Below are positions 26,348-34,833 of a stretch of DNA of 64,000 nucleotides, in pieces. The notes under the pieces were generated by a model. The model made no database searches and was not told the DNA's origin. It saw only the letters and a program-made list of their open reading frames with translations. Location of the stretch: assembly GCA_016887485.1 (NCBI GenBank), contig CP069394.1, forward strand, positions 1,550,001-1,614,000, given 5' to 3'. The position numbers and the translations under genes were made by a program. Position 1 is the stretch's first letter. Every line of letters starts with the position of its first letter. The DNA comes from Chloroflexota bacterium (GTDB taxonomy: Bacteria > Chloroflexota > Anaerolineae > Anaerolineales > Anaerolineaceae).

Positions 26348-27046
26348 ATGTTCTTTCCAGTTTTCAATCTCAATTACCTGATCTACATGCTGCCCGCGCT
26401 CATCCTGAGCATGATCGCGCAGTTCTTTGTCAATGCCAGCTATTCCCGCTGGAGTCAGGTACCCAATCAAAGCGGTCTGAACGGTGCCCAGGTGGCACAA
26501 CGCCTGGCGGACCGGATGGGGTTGTATGGGATGCGGCTGAAAGGGACCCCTGGAAAGCTGACCGACCATTATGACCCCCAGCAGAACGTCCTGAGCCTCT
26601 CACAGGGCATCGCCCAGAGAGCCAGTGTTGCCTCAATGGCAATCACGGCCCATGAACTCGGGCATGCCCAACAGGACCAGGAGGAATATCTCCCCATGCG
26701 TTTGCGAACTGCAATGGTCCCTGTGGTCAACATCGGCACAACCGTAGGCTGGCTTTTCATCCTGATCGGCTTGCTGCTCCAGATCAGTGACCTGGCCTGG
26801 GTGGGCGTTATCGCTTTCTCCGCAGGCGCGATCTTCTCGATTGCGACCCTGCCGGTGGAGCTGAACGCCTCCCGCCGCGCCAAACAGCTGCTCAAGACCA
26901 ACGGTCTGGTGACCACAGTCGAAGAAGAGCGGGGTGTCAGCCAGGTGCTGAACGCCGCGGCCCTGACCTATGTGGCTGCAGTTGCCACCTCCGTCCTGCA
27001 GTTGATGTATTTTGCCTCGATGATTGGCGGTAGACGCCGCAGGTAA
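26348..27046 (+). CDS. YugP-type neutral zinc metallopeptidase
   Basis: A 232-residue membrane metallopeptidase of the YugP family. The zinc motif HELGH is in ITAHELGHAQQDQ (about residues 100-104). Membrane segments lie at the N-terminus (about 8-30), in the centre (two spans, about 120-165) and at the C-terminus. The shape is typical: 'LPVELNASRRAKQLL' and 'VLNAAALTYVAAVATSVLQL'. The target is unknown. It is the second gene after ctpA, so the pair may act together in envelope protein turnover; this is inference. A strong terminator follows. Confidence 0.88.
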   Translation: MFFPVFNLNYLIYMLPALILSMIAQFFVNASYSRWSQVPNQSGLNGAQVAQRLADRMGLYGMRLKGTPGKLTDHYDPQQNVLSLSQGIAQRASVASMAITAHELGHAQQDQEEYLPMRLRTAMVPVVNIGTTVGWLFILIGLLLQISDLAWVGVIAFSAGAIFSIATLPVELNASRRAKQLLKTNGLVTTVEEERGVSQVLNAAALTYVAAVATSVLQLMYFASMIGGRRRR

Positions 27047-27066
27047 GGGAGACTTAAGTAAATGAC

Positions 27067-27093
27067 AAAGGCTGTCCAGTGTGGACAGCCTTT
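27067..27093 (+). terminator. rho-independent terminator
   Basis: Perfect 12-bp stem AAAGGCTGTCCA / TGGACAGCCTTT with a 3-base loop and a T-run, 21 bases after the YugP-type gene. Confidence 0.9.
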
Positions 27094-27108
27094 TTATTTT
27101 CACTTATT

Positions 27109-27290
27109 CTTTGTCATTGCGAGCTTGCGACATTGTCCCCGAAGCAAAGCAGAGTGGGAAGCAATCTCATTCATCTACATTCTCTTGTCATTGCGACGAA
27201 GGAAGCAATCTCATTCATCCTGTCACGCTGGAAGCGTGACCTACATCCTTTTGTCATTGCGAGCTTGCGAAGCAATCTCATCTACAACGT
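27109..27290. repeat. dispersed GTCATTGCGA...GAAGCAATCTCAT repeats, three copies
   Basis: Between the terminator and the TspO-like gene, a noncoding patch with three versions of a short imperfect palindrome. Each opens with TTGTCATTGCGA and closes with GAAGCAATCTCAT (27111-27172 with an internal insertion, 27185-27214, 27251-27280). ATTGC and GCAAT pair within each unit. A separate hairpin GTCACGCT / AGCGTGAC (27222-27240) sits between copies two and three. This looks like a REP-type genome repeat; I see no gene in 27094-27354. Confidence 0.65.
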
Positions 27291-27354
27291 GCCGGATGAG
27301 GGAAGCCGAAGTGAGTACCAGTGATAAGCAATTATCTACACTTACATCATCTCA

Positions 27355-28107
27355 TCACGCCGTCTTCACCGCCCCTACAACCCACCTTCCCAGCGCCAGC
27401 ACACCCAGCAGGATCGCACCCACCAGAGCCGTCATGGCAACCAGAGGCGTCTCGCCTTGCTTGACCCAGATCCCCACAAACGCCCAGACCAGCACCAAAG
27501 GATAGGCCACTTCCTTACGCAGGAAGATCATCAGCAATCCCAGGAGGCTCGCCACAGCTAGCAAAATCACGGCCCAAAACGGCTCAGAGAGCGGCATACC
27601 CCGCCACCCCAGCACATATAACACCTGGGAGAAATTGGCCACCGTCGCCACTGTGATCCAGCCGAGGTAAATACTAAAGGGAGTATCCACCAGCAGTTTT
27701 CCCTGCCAGCTGCGCTTCTCCAGGCCGACCCGCAACTTGAGATAGGTTGTCAACAAGCTGACCAGCAGGCCACCCATTGCAACCAGGGTCAGGGGGAATT
27801 GCTCGTAGTGCCAGAGGAAAATCCACACAAAATTGAACAGGTTGGATGCCACGACCCACCCGGCAACTTTATCCACCCGAGGATCGGCCAGGCCCATCTT
27901 CGTGACGCTGTAAACCGCAAAGGCTGCCAGGCCTAGGTAAATCAGGCCCCAAATGGAAAAGACAAAGCCGGCCGGGACAAAAAAGATCGGATAGGCATCC
28001 GAGATTTCACCGGTGGTCAGGCCGTTGAGCGGTAAGGCGTTCGCCAGAAAATTAGCTACAAGAGTCAGCACCAGCGATCCAATGATTAATATTCGATTAC
28101 GTTTCAT
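27355..28107 (-). CDS. TspO/MBR-related multi-span membrane protein
   Basis: A 250-residue, very hydrophobic protein with about seven predicted spans, rich in Trp. Motifs such as FVPAGFVFSIWGLIYLGL and TPFSIYLGWITVATVANFS fit the tryptophan-rich sensory protein (TspO/MBR) superfamily. It is longer than classical TspO (about 160 residues), like the extended bacterial group. Ligand and role are unknown. The start at 28107 has GGAG upstream. It is a lone gene, divergent from the Dlt-like operon. Confidence 0.65.
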   Translation of the reverse strand: MKRNRILIIGSLVLTLVANFLANALPLNGLTTGEISDAYPIFFVPAGFVFSIWGLIYLGLAAFAVYSVTKMGLADPRVDKVAGWVVASNLFNFVWIFLWHYEQFPLTLVAMGGLLVSLLTTYLKLRVGLEKRSWQGKLLVDTPFSIYLGWITVATVANFSQVLYVLGWRGMPLSEPFWAVILLAVASLLGLLMIFLRKEVAYPLVLVWAFVGIWVKQGETPLVAMTALVGAILLGVLALGRWVVGAVKTA

Positions 28108-28224
28108 TTTCTATTCTCCATTATGATTTCTTTTCCTTTATTTTATAATTTCTTCACTCCAAAGTAAAAGGCTTGTATAAGGTTTGCTGATCAGAAAAAA
28201 CCTCAAAACCCATCGGCTCCCTGT

Positions 28225-28252
28225 TTGGCATAAAAGCAGAACATGTTATAAT
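28225..28252 (+). promoter_or_regulatory. promoter of the Dlt-like operon
   Basis: TTGGCA (28225-28230), 16-base spacer, TATAAT (28247-28252), also with a TGT extension before the -10. This is one of the best promoters in the window. It would give a leader of roughly 90 bases before the first gene. Confidence 0.7.
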
Positions 28253-28352
28253 TCGTAGCGGACAAATTTTGTCTGAAATTAATTTCCCACACCCTTCCCT
28301 CTTCCAAAACCAATTCATCGCACAGGGAAGTGGTGTTTTGAAAGGACACTTT

Positions 28353-30383
28353 ATGCGTACCAACTCGACCTATCGGGTGGTCGTCTTGCTTATTGTGGCG
28401 ACACTGGTCCTGACCAGTTGTAAAGTACCCGGCCCAACCCTTCCTGCTTCAACGGAGATTAGCGAGGCAGATGCCATCGCTGCTACTGTGACCCAGGCCC
28501 TCCAAAATGAGACCGCCGAAGTGACAGAAGCGCCCACCCCCACCATCCCTGCGCCAACTGCAATCCCAATTGTGGATAATCGTCTCCCCCCGGAACGCTG
28601 GCAGGAATGGCCCGTGATCCCGGAACTAACCGGGTATGAAAAACAAATCTACCAATATGGCCTAAGCCTGGGCAACGACCCCCACAGTTTCTCAAAGGTT
28701 GGCGATTGCCAGGCTATCAAACAGGTGCTGATGGGTATCTATGACCAGCCCACCCGCTTCACCCTGACCGAACGCAACGCCTATCTGCAGGAAAGCATTG
28801 ATAACTTCGCCGGATCCTTCAACCGTGATGGACAAGCTGTACGGGGCGGTTTCAACGCTGCTGCGGTACTTTCCCCCATTTGGGCAGACCCGGAGGTCTG
28901 TGAACCGGGCGAGACGCCAATCGAATGTGAAAACCGGGTGCACAACCCCTCATTCGTCATCATCAGCCTGGAAGTCTGGTGGTCCGGCCGCACGGTGGAA
29001 CGCTATGAAGAATATATGCGCACAATGATCGAATATTATATCGACAACGGCGTTGTGCCGATCCTTTCCACCAAAGCCGATAATGTTGAAGGTGATCACC
29101 GAATCAACCTGGCAACCGCCCAACTGGCCTATGAATATCACATCCCCTTATGGAACTTCTGGCTTTCTGTGCAGGACATGCCCTACCACGGGATTGACCC
29201 CGACCGGGACGGCTTCCATATAAGTTACGCTGCCTGGTCCGTGCGCAGCCTAACAGCCCTCGAAGCGCTGGATGCAGTCTGGCGCGGGGTTCGCGATGAA
29301 GCCGTTGCAGACATCACCCCTGTTGTCACCGAGACCCCCGAAGTGACCTTTGCAGATGTTTCGCTCAGCCCAAGCCCCATCGCTCCACAGGTGACGGTGG
29401 AAAACCAACGTTTGGTCTTCTCCATCGAGCAGCGCAGCGGTGAAGCAAGCCAAAGCCTGGGCGTGTTCACCTACGACATGACGACCCAAACCCTTTTTCA
29501 GGTCCTTGAGACCGGATATGAGCTGCAGGATGTGGACCCCACCGGTACCAAGCTGCTGGTCAATCAGGGCAGCAACCTCTTCATCAGCGATGCCGACGGC
29601 AATATCTCGGTAGTAACCGATAAAATGGCTGTCACCGGGCGAAGTGCCAGTGCTTTCTGGCTGCCAAACGACTCCCGCCTGCTGGTCCTGACCGAAGAAG
29701 ATCAAAATCAGGCCATCTGGTTGATTGATCCCGTCAATGACACCTGGCTCCAAATAGCTTCCGGACAAATCTCCGGCCTGATTCGCCCCACTGGCGACGC
29801 CAGCTTCTATTGGTATGAAGGTGAATGCCTGGCTGAAGCTTCCTGCGAGGAAAATACCGTTTGGACCAATGACGCCAATGGCAGTACACTCTATAAGGAA
29901 CAATCCAATATCGCCATGTCCGCTGATGGAAAGACATTTGTCTGGGTTGAAGGTACGGATGACCCCACCCAGATCCTCTACGTTGAAAACACCGGAAAGA
30001 CCTACCAGGACTACCTTTACCTTCCCGGAAATCGGGCAGTGGACCTGGAATGGTCGCCGGACAGTGACGATGTGGTTCTGCTCTCCAAGACCCGTGATGA
30101 TTACACCGGCAAATCCGGTGATGCCCGCATCTTTGTGGTCAATATCGCGGCCATGAGCCAACTGGAATACTATGCCTTCCCCGGCCTCAACCCCAGCGTC
30201 GTCTGGAGTGCCGGCTCAGGCCAGCTTTTCCTGACCTCAACCCTGCCAATGGATGATGGCTATCAAATCCATCTCCGCCAACTCAACCTGGGATCCGGTC
30301 TCTTTGATGAACTGGATGATTCCCTGACGATTACTTCTACAGATTTCATCACCTTAGATGCAATCTATTGGATCACACCATAA
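28353..30383 (+). CDS. SGNH-like lipoprotein with C-terminal beta-propeller
   Basis: A 676-residue lipoprotein. The signal peptide ends in LVLTSC, and AAAGGA precedes the ATG at 28353; an upstream in-frame ATG at 28269 lacks support. Residues about 75-310 look like an SGNH-hydrolase fold: block I is VGDCQ (Cys119 where serine is expected), block III region FVIISLEVWW lacks the GTND asparagine, and block V is DGFH (His289). Residues about 340-670 are WD40/TolB-like propeller repeats. It shares the block-I domain with the lipoprotein at 32364. As first gene of the operon it probably binds or modifies the acylated surface product. Whether it is catalytic is doubtful. Confidence 0.7.
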   Translation: MRTNSTYRVVVLLIVATLVLTSCKVPGPTLPASTEISEADAIAATVTQALQNETAEVTEAPTPTIPAPTAIPIVDNRLPPERWQEWPVIPELTGYEKQIYQYGLSLGNDPHSFSKVGDCQAIKQVLMGIYDQPTRFTLTERNAYLQESIDNFAGSFNRDGQAVRGGFNAAAVLSPIWADPEVCEPGETPIECENRVHNPSFVIISLEVWWSGRTVERYEEYMRTMIEYYIDNGVVPILSTKADNVEGDHRINLATAQLAYEYHIPLWNFWLSVQDMPYHGIDPDRDGFHISYAAWSVRSLTALEALDAVWRGVRDEAVADITPVVTETPEVTFADVSLSPSPIAPQVTVENQRLVFSIEQRSGEASQSLGVFTYDMTTQTLFQVLETGYELQDVDPTGTKLLVNQGSNLFISDADGNISVVTDKMAVTGRSASAFWLPNDSRLLVLTEEDQNQAIWLIDPVNDTWLQIASGQISGLIRPTGDASFYWYEGECLAEASCEENTVWTNDANGSTLYKEQSNIAMSADGKTFVWVEGTDDPTQILYVENTGKTYQDYLYLPGNRAVDLEWSPDSDDVVLLSKTRDDYTGKSGDARIFVVNIAAMSQLEYYAFPGLNPSVVWSAGSGQLFLTSTLPMDDGYQIHLRQLNLGSGLFDELDDSLTITSTDFITLDAIYWITP

Positions 30384-30402
30384 TTTTACGGAGGACGACA
30401 AT

Positions 30403-30798
30403 ATGAAAAACAATAAATGGTTCTATCTCATCGGTGTCATTGCCCTGCTCAGTATGGCCCTTTCCGCCTGCGCCGGCGGCCAGGATGCCCCCGCCCAAAC
30501 GGTTCTGCTCTATCAGCAGGCCCTGGTGGATAAAAATCAGGAAGAACTGATCAGCTATGCCTGTGCCGATTGGGAATCTCAAGCGCTTCTGGAGCTCGAT
30601 AGCTTCGTCAGCGTGGAAACCGAACTTGTTGACGCCACCTGCCAAACCGTCAGCGAAGATGGCGACACCGCCAAGGTGACCTGTGAAGGAGCCATCTCAG
30701 CGACCTATAATGGCGAAGCCCGGGAATTCTCCCTCAGCGGCCGCACCTATACCCTCGTCAACGAAAATGGCGATTGGCGCCTCTGCGGTTACGAGTAG
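30403..30798 (+). CDS. small lipoprotein, 131 aa
   Basis: An exported lipoprotein with signal peptide and lipobox LSAC near residue 21. The mature part (about 110 residues) resembles the small NTF2-like lipoproteins that begin with a helix (APAQTVLLYQQALVDKNQEELISY) followed by a sheet ending in NGDWRLCGYE. No function is recognised. The start at 30403 has GGAGGA seven bases upstream. The gene lies 19 bases after the SGNH-like lipoprotein and 12 bases before the microprotein, so it belongs to the operon. Confidence 0.7.
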   Translation: MKNNKWFYLIGVIALLSMALSACAGGQDAPAQTVLLYQQALVDKNQEELISYACADWESQALLELDSFVSVETELVDATCQTVSEDGDTAKVTCEGAISATYNGEAREFSLSGRTYTLVNENGDWRLCGYE

Positions 30799-30810
30799 AA
30801 AAGGTAATCG

Positions 30811-30939
30811 TTGCGCTGGCTAAAAGACCATCTGCTAACTAAAGAAAACCTCTGGGCGTTGTTGCTCTGCCTGCTGATCGTCATCCTGGTGATCTTCAGC
30901 GCTGACCGTTCTCCGCTCTGGATCTATCAGGGATTTTAA
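30811..30939 (+). CDS. DltX-like single-span microprotein (42 aa)
   Basis: Starts with TTG, with AAAGG six bases upstream; an in-frame stop lies just before, so this is the earliest start. The stop TAA directly abuts the ATG of the MBOAT gene. The protein has a basic N-terminus, one membrane span (about residues 14-31, LWALLLCLLIVILVIFSA) and the C-terminus DRSPLWIYQGF. The N-in/C-out topology and the terminal pattern [F/W]IYxxF resemble DltX, the small protein of Gram-positive dlt operons, which as I recall ends in FIYNEF. In that system the C-terminal motif cooperates with the MBOAT protein; I infer the same here, with Tyr39 as the key residue. Confidence 0.75.
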   Translation: MRWLKDHLLTKENLWALLLCLLIVILVIFSADRSPLWIYQGF

Positions 30940-32367
30940 ATGTCGTTACTCAATATCCTGATCCTCATCGCTGCTGCCCTCGCGCTCAGGCTTCTCTTTC
31001 CGGGAAAGCTGCGGCGCTGGGCGCTGCTGGTCAGTTCGGTCATCGCGATCTACTGGCTGCAGCCCAGCCTCCCCATCCGCCAGATGGATTTCTGGTTTCC
31101 AACCGCCACCCTCGGCCTGGTTATAGCAGTCTGGGGCCTGACGGCTGAGAAGGAACAATTCAAAATCAAACAAAACTGGTTGGCGGCGGTCCTCACATTG
31201 GGGACCGTCTTGCTGCTGGGCCTGCTGCGTTTCGTCAGCCTGAAAGGCATTCTGACGGCTTCCCGACCGCCCCAGTTCCTCTCAGTGGCAATCGCCCTGG
31301 CGATCATTGCCGTGCTGACGCTGGTACTCACTCGCTTCCTCAAGCCGGCCCGTCCTGCACTGACAGTCGGTGTGCTGCTGATCCTGGTGTTCTTCGTTCT
31401 GCTCAAGAACCCCACCCTGGCAGCCCGCACAAGTGCCGCCCTGCGCGGCCTGATGTCGCAGGACCCCAACCTGGCCCTCTCAACCGACCTTGGCTGGCTG
31501 GGCTTTTCTTATGTGGCCTTCCGCCTGATCCACACCCTGATTGACCGGATGAACGGGCGACTCAAAGAAATGGGTCTGGACGAAGTGCTAATCTATACGA
31601 TCTTCTTCCCGTCCTTCATGGCTGGCCCCTTGGATAAACTGCAGCGATTCCGCAAGGACCTCGACGCCCCGCAGCCCCTGAACGCCGGTGAACTGAAGAC
31701 CAGCGGCAAGCGACTGGCAACCGGTCTCTTCCGCAAATTCATCCTGGCCGACTCGCTGGCACTGGTGGCGATCACCGCGACCAACGTCACCCAGACGAAT
31801 TCCACCGGCTGGCTTTGGCTGATGCTGGCGGCTTATTCCTTCCAGCTCTATTTCGACTTTGCGGGTTACACCGATATTGCTATCGGTATGGGACATTTGT
31901 TGGGCTTCGCCCTGCCAGAAAACTTCAATCACCCCTATCGAGAGCCCAACCTGACCCTGTTTTGGAATAATTGGCACATGACCCTCACGCAATGGTTCCG
32001 AGGCTATTTCTTCAACCCCATCACCCGCAAGCTGCGCAGGAACAAGAAACTCCCTACCCCATTGATCATTTTCATAACACAGATCAGCACCATGCTGGTG
32101 ATCGGCCTCTGGCACGGAATCACCCCCAATTTCATCATTTGGGGCCTTTGGCATGGCCTGGGCCTGTTCATCCATAATCGCTGGAGCAGCTTTGCCAGCC
32201 CGAAGGTCGCAGCTCTGGTTGAGAAGAAGCCCGCGCTGGGCAAAGTCTTCTATGTGAGCGGCGTTGCCTTTAATTTCGTCTTTGTCAGCCTGGGTTGGAT
32301 CTGGTTTGCCCTGCCCTCAACGAGCCTGGCACTTCAAACCTTCGGAAAGCTGTTTGGAATCGCATGA
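30940..32367 (+). CDS. MBOAT O-acyltransferase (DltB/AlgI-like)
   Basis: A 475-residue multi-span membrane protein of the MBOAT family, which passes acyl groups across or at the membrane. The family core is clear: FFPSFMAGPLDKLQRF, YFDFAGYTDIAIGMG, FNHPY, FWNNWHMTLTQWFRGY, and GLWHGITPNFIIWGLWHG with catalytic His392. The N-terminal 190 residues hold about six hydrophobic segments, more than needed for the core. It starts immediately after the microprotein stop and overlaps the next gene by four bases (ATGA). By neighbours it fits DltB rather than alginate acetylation AlgI. Confidence 0.92.
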   Translation: MSLLNILILIAAALALRLLFPGKLRRWALLVSSVIAIYWLQPSLPIRQMDFWFPTATLGLVIAVWGLTAEKEQFKIKQNWLAAVLTLGTVLLLGLLRFVSLKGILTASRPPQFLSVAIALAIIAVLTLVLTRFLKPARPALTVGVLLILVFFVLLKNPTLAARTSAALRGLMSQDPNLALSTDLGWLGFSYVAFRLIHTLIDRMNGRLKEMGLDEVLIYTIFFPSFMAGPLDKLQRFRKDLDAPQPLNAGELKTSGKRLATGLFRKFILADSLALVAITATNVTQTNSTGWLWLMLAAYSFQLYFDFAGYTDIAIGMGHLLGFALPENFNHPYREPNLTLFWNNWHMTLTQWFRGYFFNPITRKLRRNKKLPTPLIIFITQISTMLVIGLWHGITPNFIIWGLWHGLGLFIHNRWSSFASPKVAALVEKKPALGKVFYVSGVAFNFVFVSLGWIWFALPSTSLALQTFGKLFGIA

Positions 32368-33311
32368 AAAAGCTGACTCTTTCCTCCCAACTACCCACCC
32401 TGGCCGCCATTCTGCTGGCATCCGCGTTGATCGCTGGCTGCGTCCCTCAAACAGCACCGACCGCCAGCGAATCACCCGCCGCCACAGCAACCGCCACCCT
32501 GCAGCCCACGCTTACCCCTACGGGCACCTTGCAGCCCACCCCCACCGAAACCCAAGTCCCCACCCCCACGCCGGACACCCGCCTCAAACCTGATGACTGG
32601 CAGGAATGGCCGGTAATCCCTGAGCTGGAGTCTTATGTTTATGAGGTTTACAGCCTGGGTCAGGAAATGGGCCGTGATGCTCACGTGTTCTCGGTGATCG
32701 GCGACTGCCAAAGCTCGCCCACCTATTTCCTCAGCCTCTATGACGAAAATCGTTACACCCTACCAGAGGGTGAGGAATATTTGGAAGACACCATCGAGTG
32801 GTACGCTGGTTCCTTCGTGCACCGCAGCATCACCGTTGAAAATGGTATGACGGTTGCCAGTGCCCTGAACCCAATGTGGGCCAGAGCGAATTCTGAACTC
32901 TGCGAAACCACTGAAACCCCAGTTGCCTGTGAAGTCCGTCTGTCCAATCCCTCTCTAGCCTTGATCAGCCTGGGAACCAACTGGACACCATCCACCTCAC
33001 AGGAAGATTACATCGCTTATCTGAACCAGATCGTTGATATCCTGCTGGAACAAGGCGTTTTGCCGGTGCTCTCCACCAAAGCGGACAACACCGAAGGCGA
33101 TTACAGCCGCAACCTGGCCATGGCACAGGTGGCTTATGACCGGCATCTACCCCTCTGGAATTTCTGGGCAACCGTGCAGGACCTGCCTAATGGCGGCCTG
33201 GATAAAGATCGGGAAGATGTCTACCTCAATTACCGGGCCTGGGATATCCGCAACCTCTCTGCGCTGGAACTGCTTGACAGCATCCGCCAGCAGCTGGCAG
33301 CGGCCGAATAA
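32364..33311 (+). CDS. second SGNH-like lipoprotein
   Basis: A 315-residue lipoprotein (lipobox LIAGC near residue 24) with a Thr/Pro-rich linker to about residue 70, then an SGNH-like domain homologous to that of the lipoprotein at 28353. Shared stretches: DDWQEWPVIPEL, VIGDCQ, NPSLALISLGTNW, LPVLSTKADNTEGD, LWNFW. Block I again carries Cys (Cys115) instead of Ser; the block III Asn is kept (GTN), but the block V His is replaced by Tyr287. The catalytic triad is therefore incomplete. Starts by an ATGA overlap with the MBOAT stop. Probably a surface partner of the acyl-transfer machinery. Confidence 0.75.
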   Translation: MKKLTLSSQLPTLAAILLASALIAGCVPQTAPTASESPAATATATLQPTLTPTGTLQPTPTETQVPTPTPDTRLKPDDWQEWPVIPELESYVYEVYSLGQEMGRDAHVFSVIGDCQSSPTYFLSLYDENRYTLPEGEEYLEDTIEWYAGSFVHRSITVENGMTVASALNPMWARANSELCETTETPVACEVRLSNPSLALISLGTNWTPSTSQEDYIAYLNQIVDILLEQGVLPVLSTKADNTEGDYSRNLAMAQVAYDRHLPLWNFWATVQDLPNGGLDKDREDVYLNYRAWDIRNLSALELLDSIRQQLAAAE

Positions 33312-33326
33312 TCCCCCCGATGATCG

Positions 33327-34493
33327 ATGAGAGAAATAAAACAAATGACAGAAGACACAACTACTGATAAAAAATCCACAGGCAAATTCATCCGCAATGT
33401 GCTGATCAAAGGCCTGCTGCTCTTCATTATTATCAATTTCACAATTGGATTGATCCCTGTAGGCAATAACTGGGGCAAGCTCTCGCTCTATAACCTGGTT
33501 TGGCCCGGCAGGGTCCGGCTGCCCTTTGGCGAGAACCCCACCGAAGCCTATAACCTCAGCCTCTATGACCTGGAAGCGATGTTCGCCTCCCATGAGATCA
33601 ACGCGGGTGATAAACCCAGTGACGAGTTCCGCATCATCCTGATCGGTGACAGCGCCACCTGGGGCACCCTGCTGGAGCCACAGGACACCCTCAGCGGGCT
33701 GATTAATGCGGATGGCCTCACCACCAGCGATGGCCGGACGGTCAGGGCCTATAACCTGGCTTATCCTTCCATGTCCCTCGCCAAGGACCTGATGATCCTT
33801 GAAAAAGTGCTGGCCTATGGCCCGGACCTGATCCTATGGCCGGTCACGCTTCAATCCTTCCCTAACCAAATTCAGATTGAGACGCCCCTGGTTGCCAATA
33901 ACCCCCAACGGGTGATCCCCCTGATTGACAGATTCGACCTCCCGCTGCAGGATAACCTGGCAGCCTTCACCCAATCCACTTATTGGGACCAGACTCTCAT
34001 CGGCCGCCGGCGTACGATTTTTGACGCCCTCCAATTGCAGTTCTACGGCATGATGTGGGCTGCCACCGGAATCGACCAGACCTATCCCAGCAACTACACC
34101 CCCGCTCAGCGCGATTTCGAAGCCGGTGACACAAACTTTGCCGGTTGGGATGCAAGTACCCTACCCGTAGATCAACTACTGACAAGCGCACTCTCAGCCG
34201 GGACAATCCTGGCCGGGGATGTGCCTGTTCTGATTGTCAATGAACCGATCCTGGTCAGCACAGGGGCCAACAGTGATATCCACTATAACTTCTTCTATCC
34301 CCGCTGGGCCTATGACCAGTACCGCGAACTGATGACCGGCCTCTCTGCAGATGCGGATTGGACCTACATTGACCTTTGGGATGTTGTTCCCGAAGCTGAA
34401 TTCACCAATTCCGCTGTTCACCTGACCCCCGCAGGCTCCCAAACCTTATACGAAGCCTTAAAACCCGCTCTGGAACAACTAATTGCCCCCTAG
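33327..34493 (+). CDS. membrane-anchored SGNH protein (DltD-like role)
   Basis: A 388-residue protein with one N-terminal membrane span (about residues 24-45) and a large exterior SGNH domain. Block I is intact, LIGDSATWG with Ser109. Block V has SAVHLTPAGS (His365), although the aspartate three residues before the His is replaced. This single-span plus SGNH layout is that of DltD and of AlgX/AlgJ-type proteins that work with MBOAT enzymes. Start at 33327 or, better spaced from a GAGAG site, 33345 (MTEDTT). It lies 15 bases after the second lipoprotein, within the operon. Confidence 0.8.
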   Translation: MREIKQMTEDTTTDKKSTGKFIRNVLIKGLLLFIIINFTIGLIPVGNNWGKLSLYNLVWPGRVRLPFGENPTEAYNLSLYDLEAMFASHEINAGDKPSDEFRIILIGDSATWGTLLEPQDTLSGLINADGLTTSDGRTVRAYNLAYPSMSLAKDLMILEKVLAYGPDLILWPVTLQSFPNQIQIETPLVANNPQRVIPLIDRFDLPLQDNLAAFTQSTYWDQTLIGRRRTIFDALQLQFYGMMWAATGIDQTYPSNYTPAQRDFEAGDTNFAGWDASTLPVDQLLTSALSAGTILAGDVPVLIVNEPILVSTGANSDIHYNFFYPRWAYDQYRELMTGLSADADWTYIDLWDVVPEAEFTNSAVHLTPAGSQTLYEALKPALEQLIAP

Positions 34494-34581
34494 GTATACC
34501 CTGGTGGTAAAATACACAGGTTGCCGTCAATAAATCAACCTCGGACGGCTGAAATTTCTCAAAGAGGAGACTAAACTGAAC

Positions 34582-34833
34582 ATGAAAGATGAAATTATTG
34601 CCAAAGTGGATAGTTACCTGCGCGACGAAGTCTTGCAGCAACCGGACCGCCAGATTGATGCCGACGAAGCCCTGATCTCCAGCGGCCTGATCGATTCCTT
34701 CAGCCTGGTGGATGTGGCCTTGTTCGTTGAGGACAATTTCAATGTCCATATTGATGACACCGAGTTGAACGCGGACACCTTTGACACCCTCAACCAATTA
34801 GCCGACCTGATCATCGAACGCCAGGACGCTTAA
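34582..34833 (+). CDS. acyl carrier protein (DltC-like)
   Basis: An 83-residue carrier protein. The phosphopantetheine attachment site is GLIDSFSLV with Ser39, inside a normal four-helix ACP pattern (LISSGLIDSFSLVDVALFVEDNF). The absence of fatty-acid-synthesis genes nearby and the one-base overlap with the following ligase show that it is a dedicated carrier. The ribosome site AGAGGAG lies about 12 bases upstream, slightly far. It would carry the acyl group activated by the ligase to the membrane acyltransferase. Confidence 0.9.
   Translation: MKDEIIAKVDSYLRDEVLQQPDRQIDADEALISSGLIDSFSLVDVALFVEDNFNVHIDDTELNADTFDTLNQLADLIIERQDA

Noticed and set aside
27109-27290. Repeats considered as a CRISPR array
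   Set aside because: Units differ in length, spacing is irregular, one unit has an insertion, and there are no cas genes nearby.
34494-34581. GCCGTC/GACGGC inverted repeat between the SGNH and carrier genes, considered as a terminator
   Set aside because: The stem is 6 bp with a 15-base loop and no T-run; the genes on both sides belong to one functional set, so read-through is expected.
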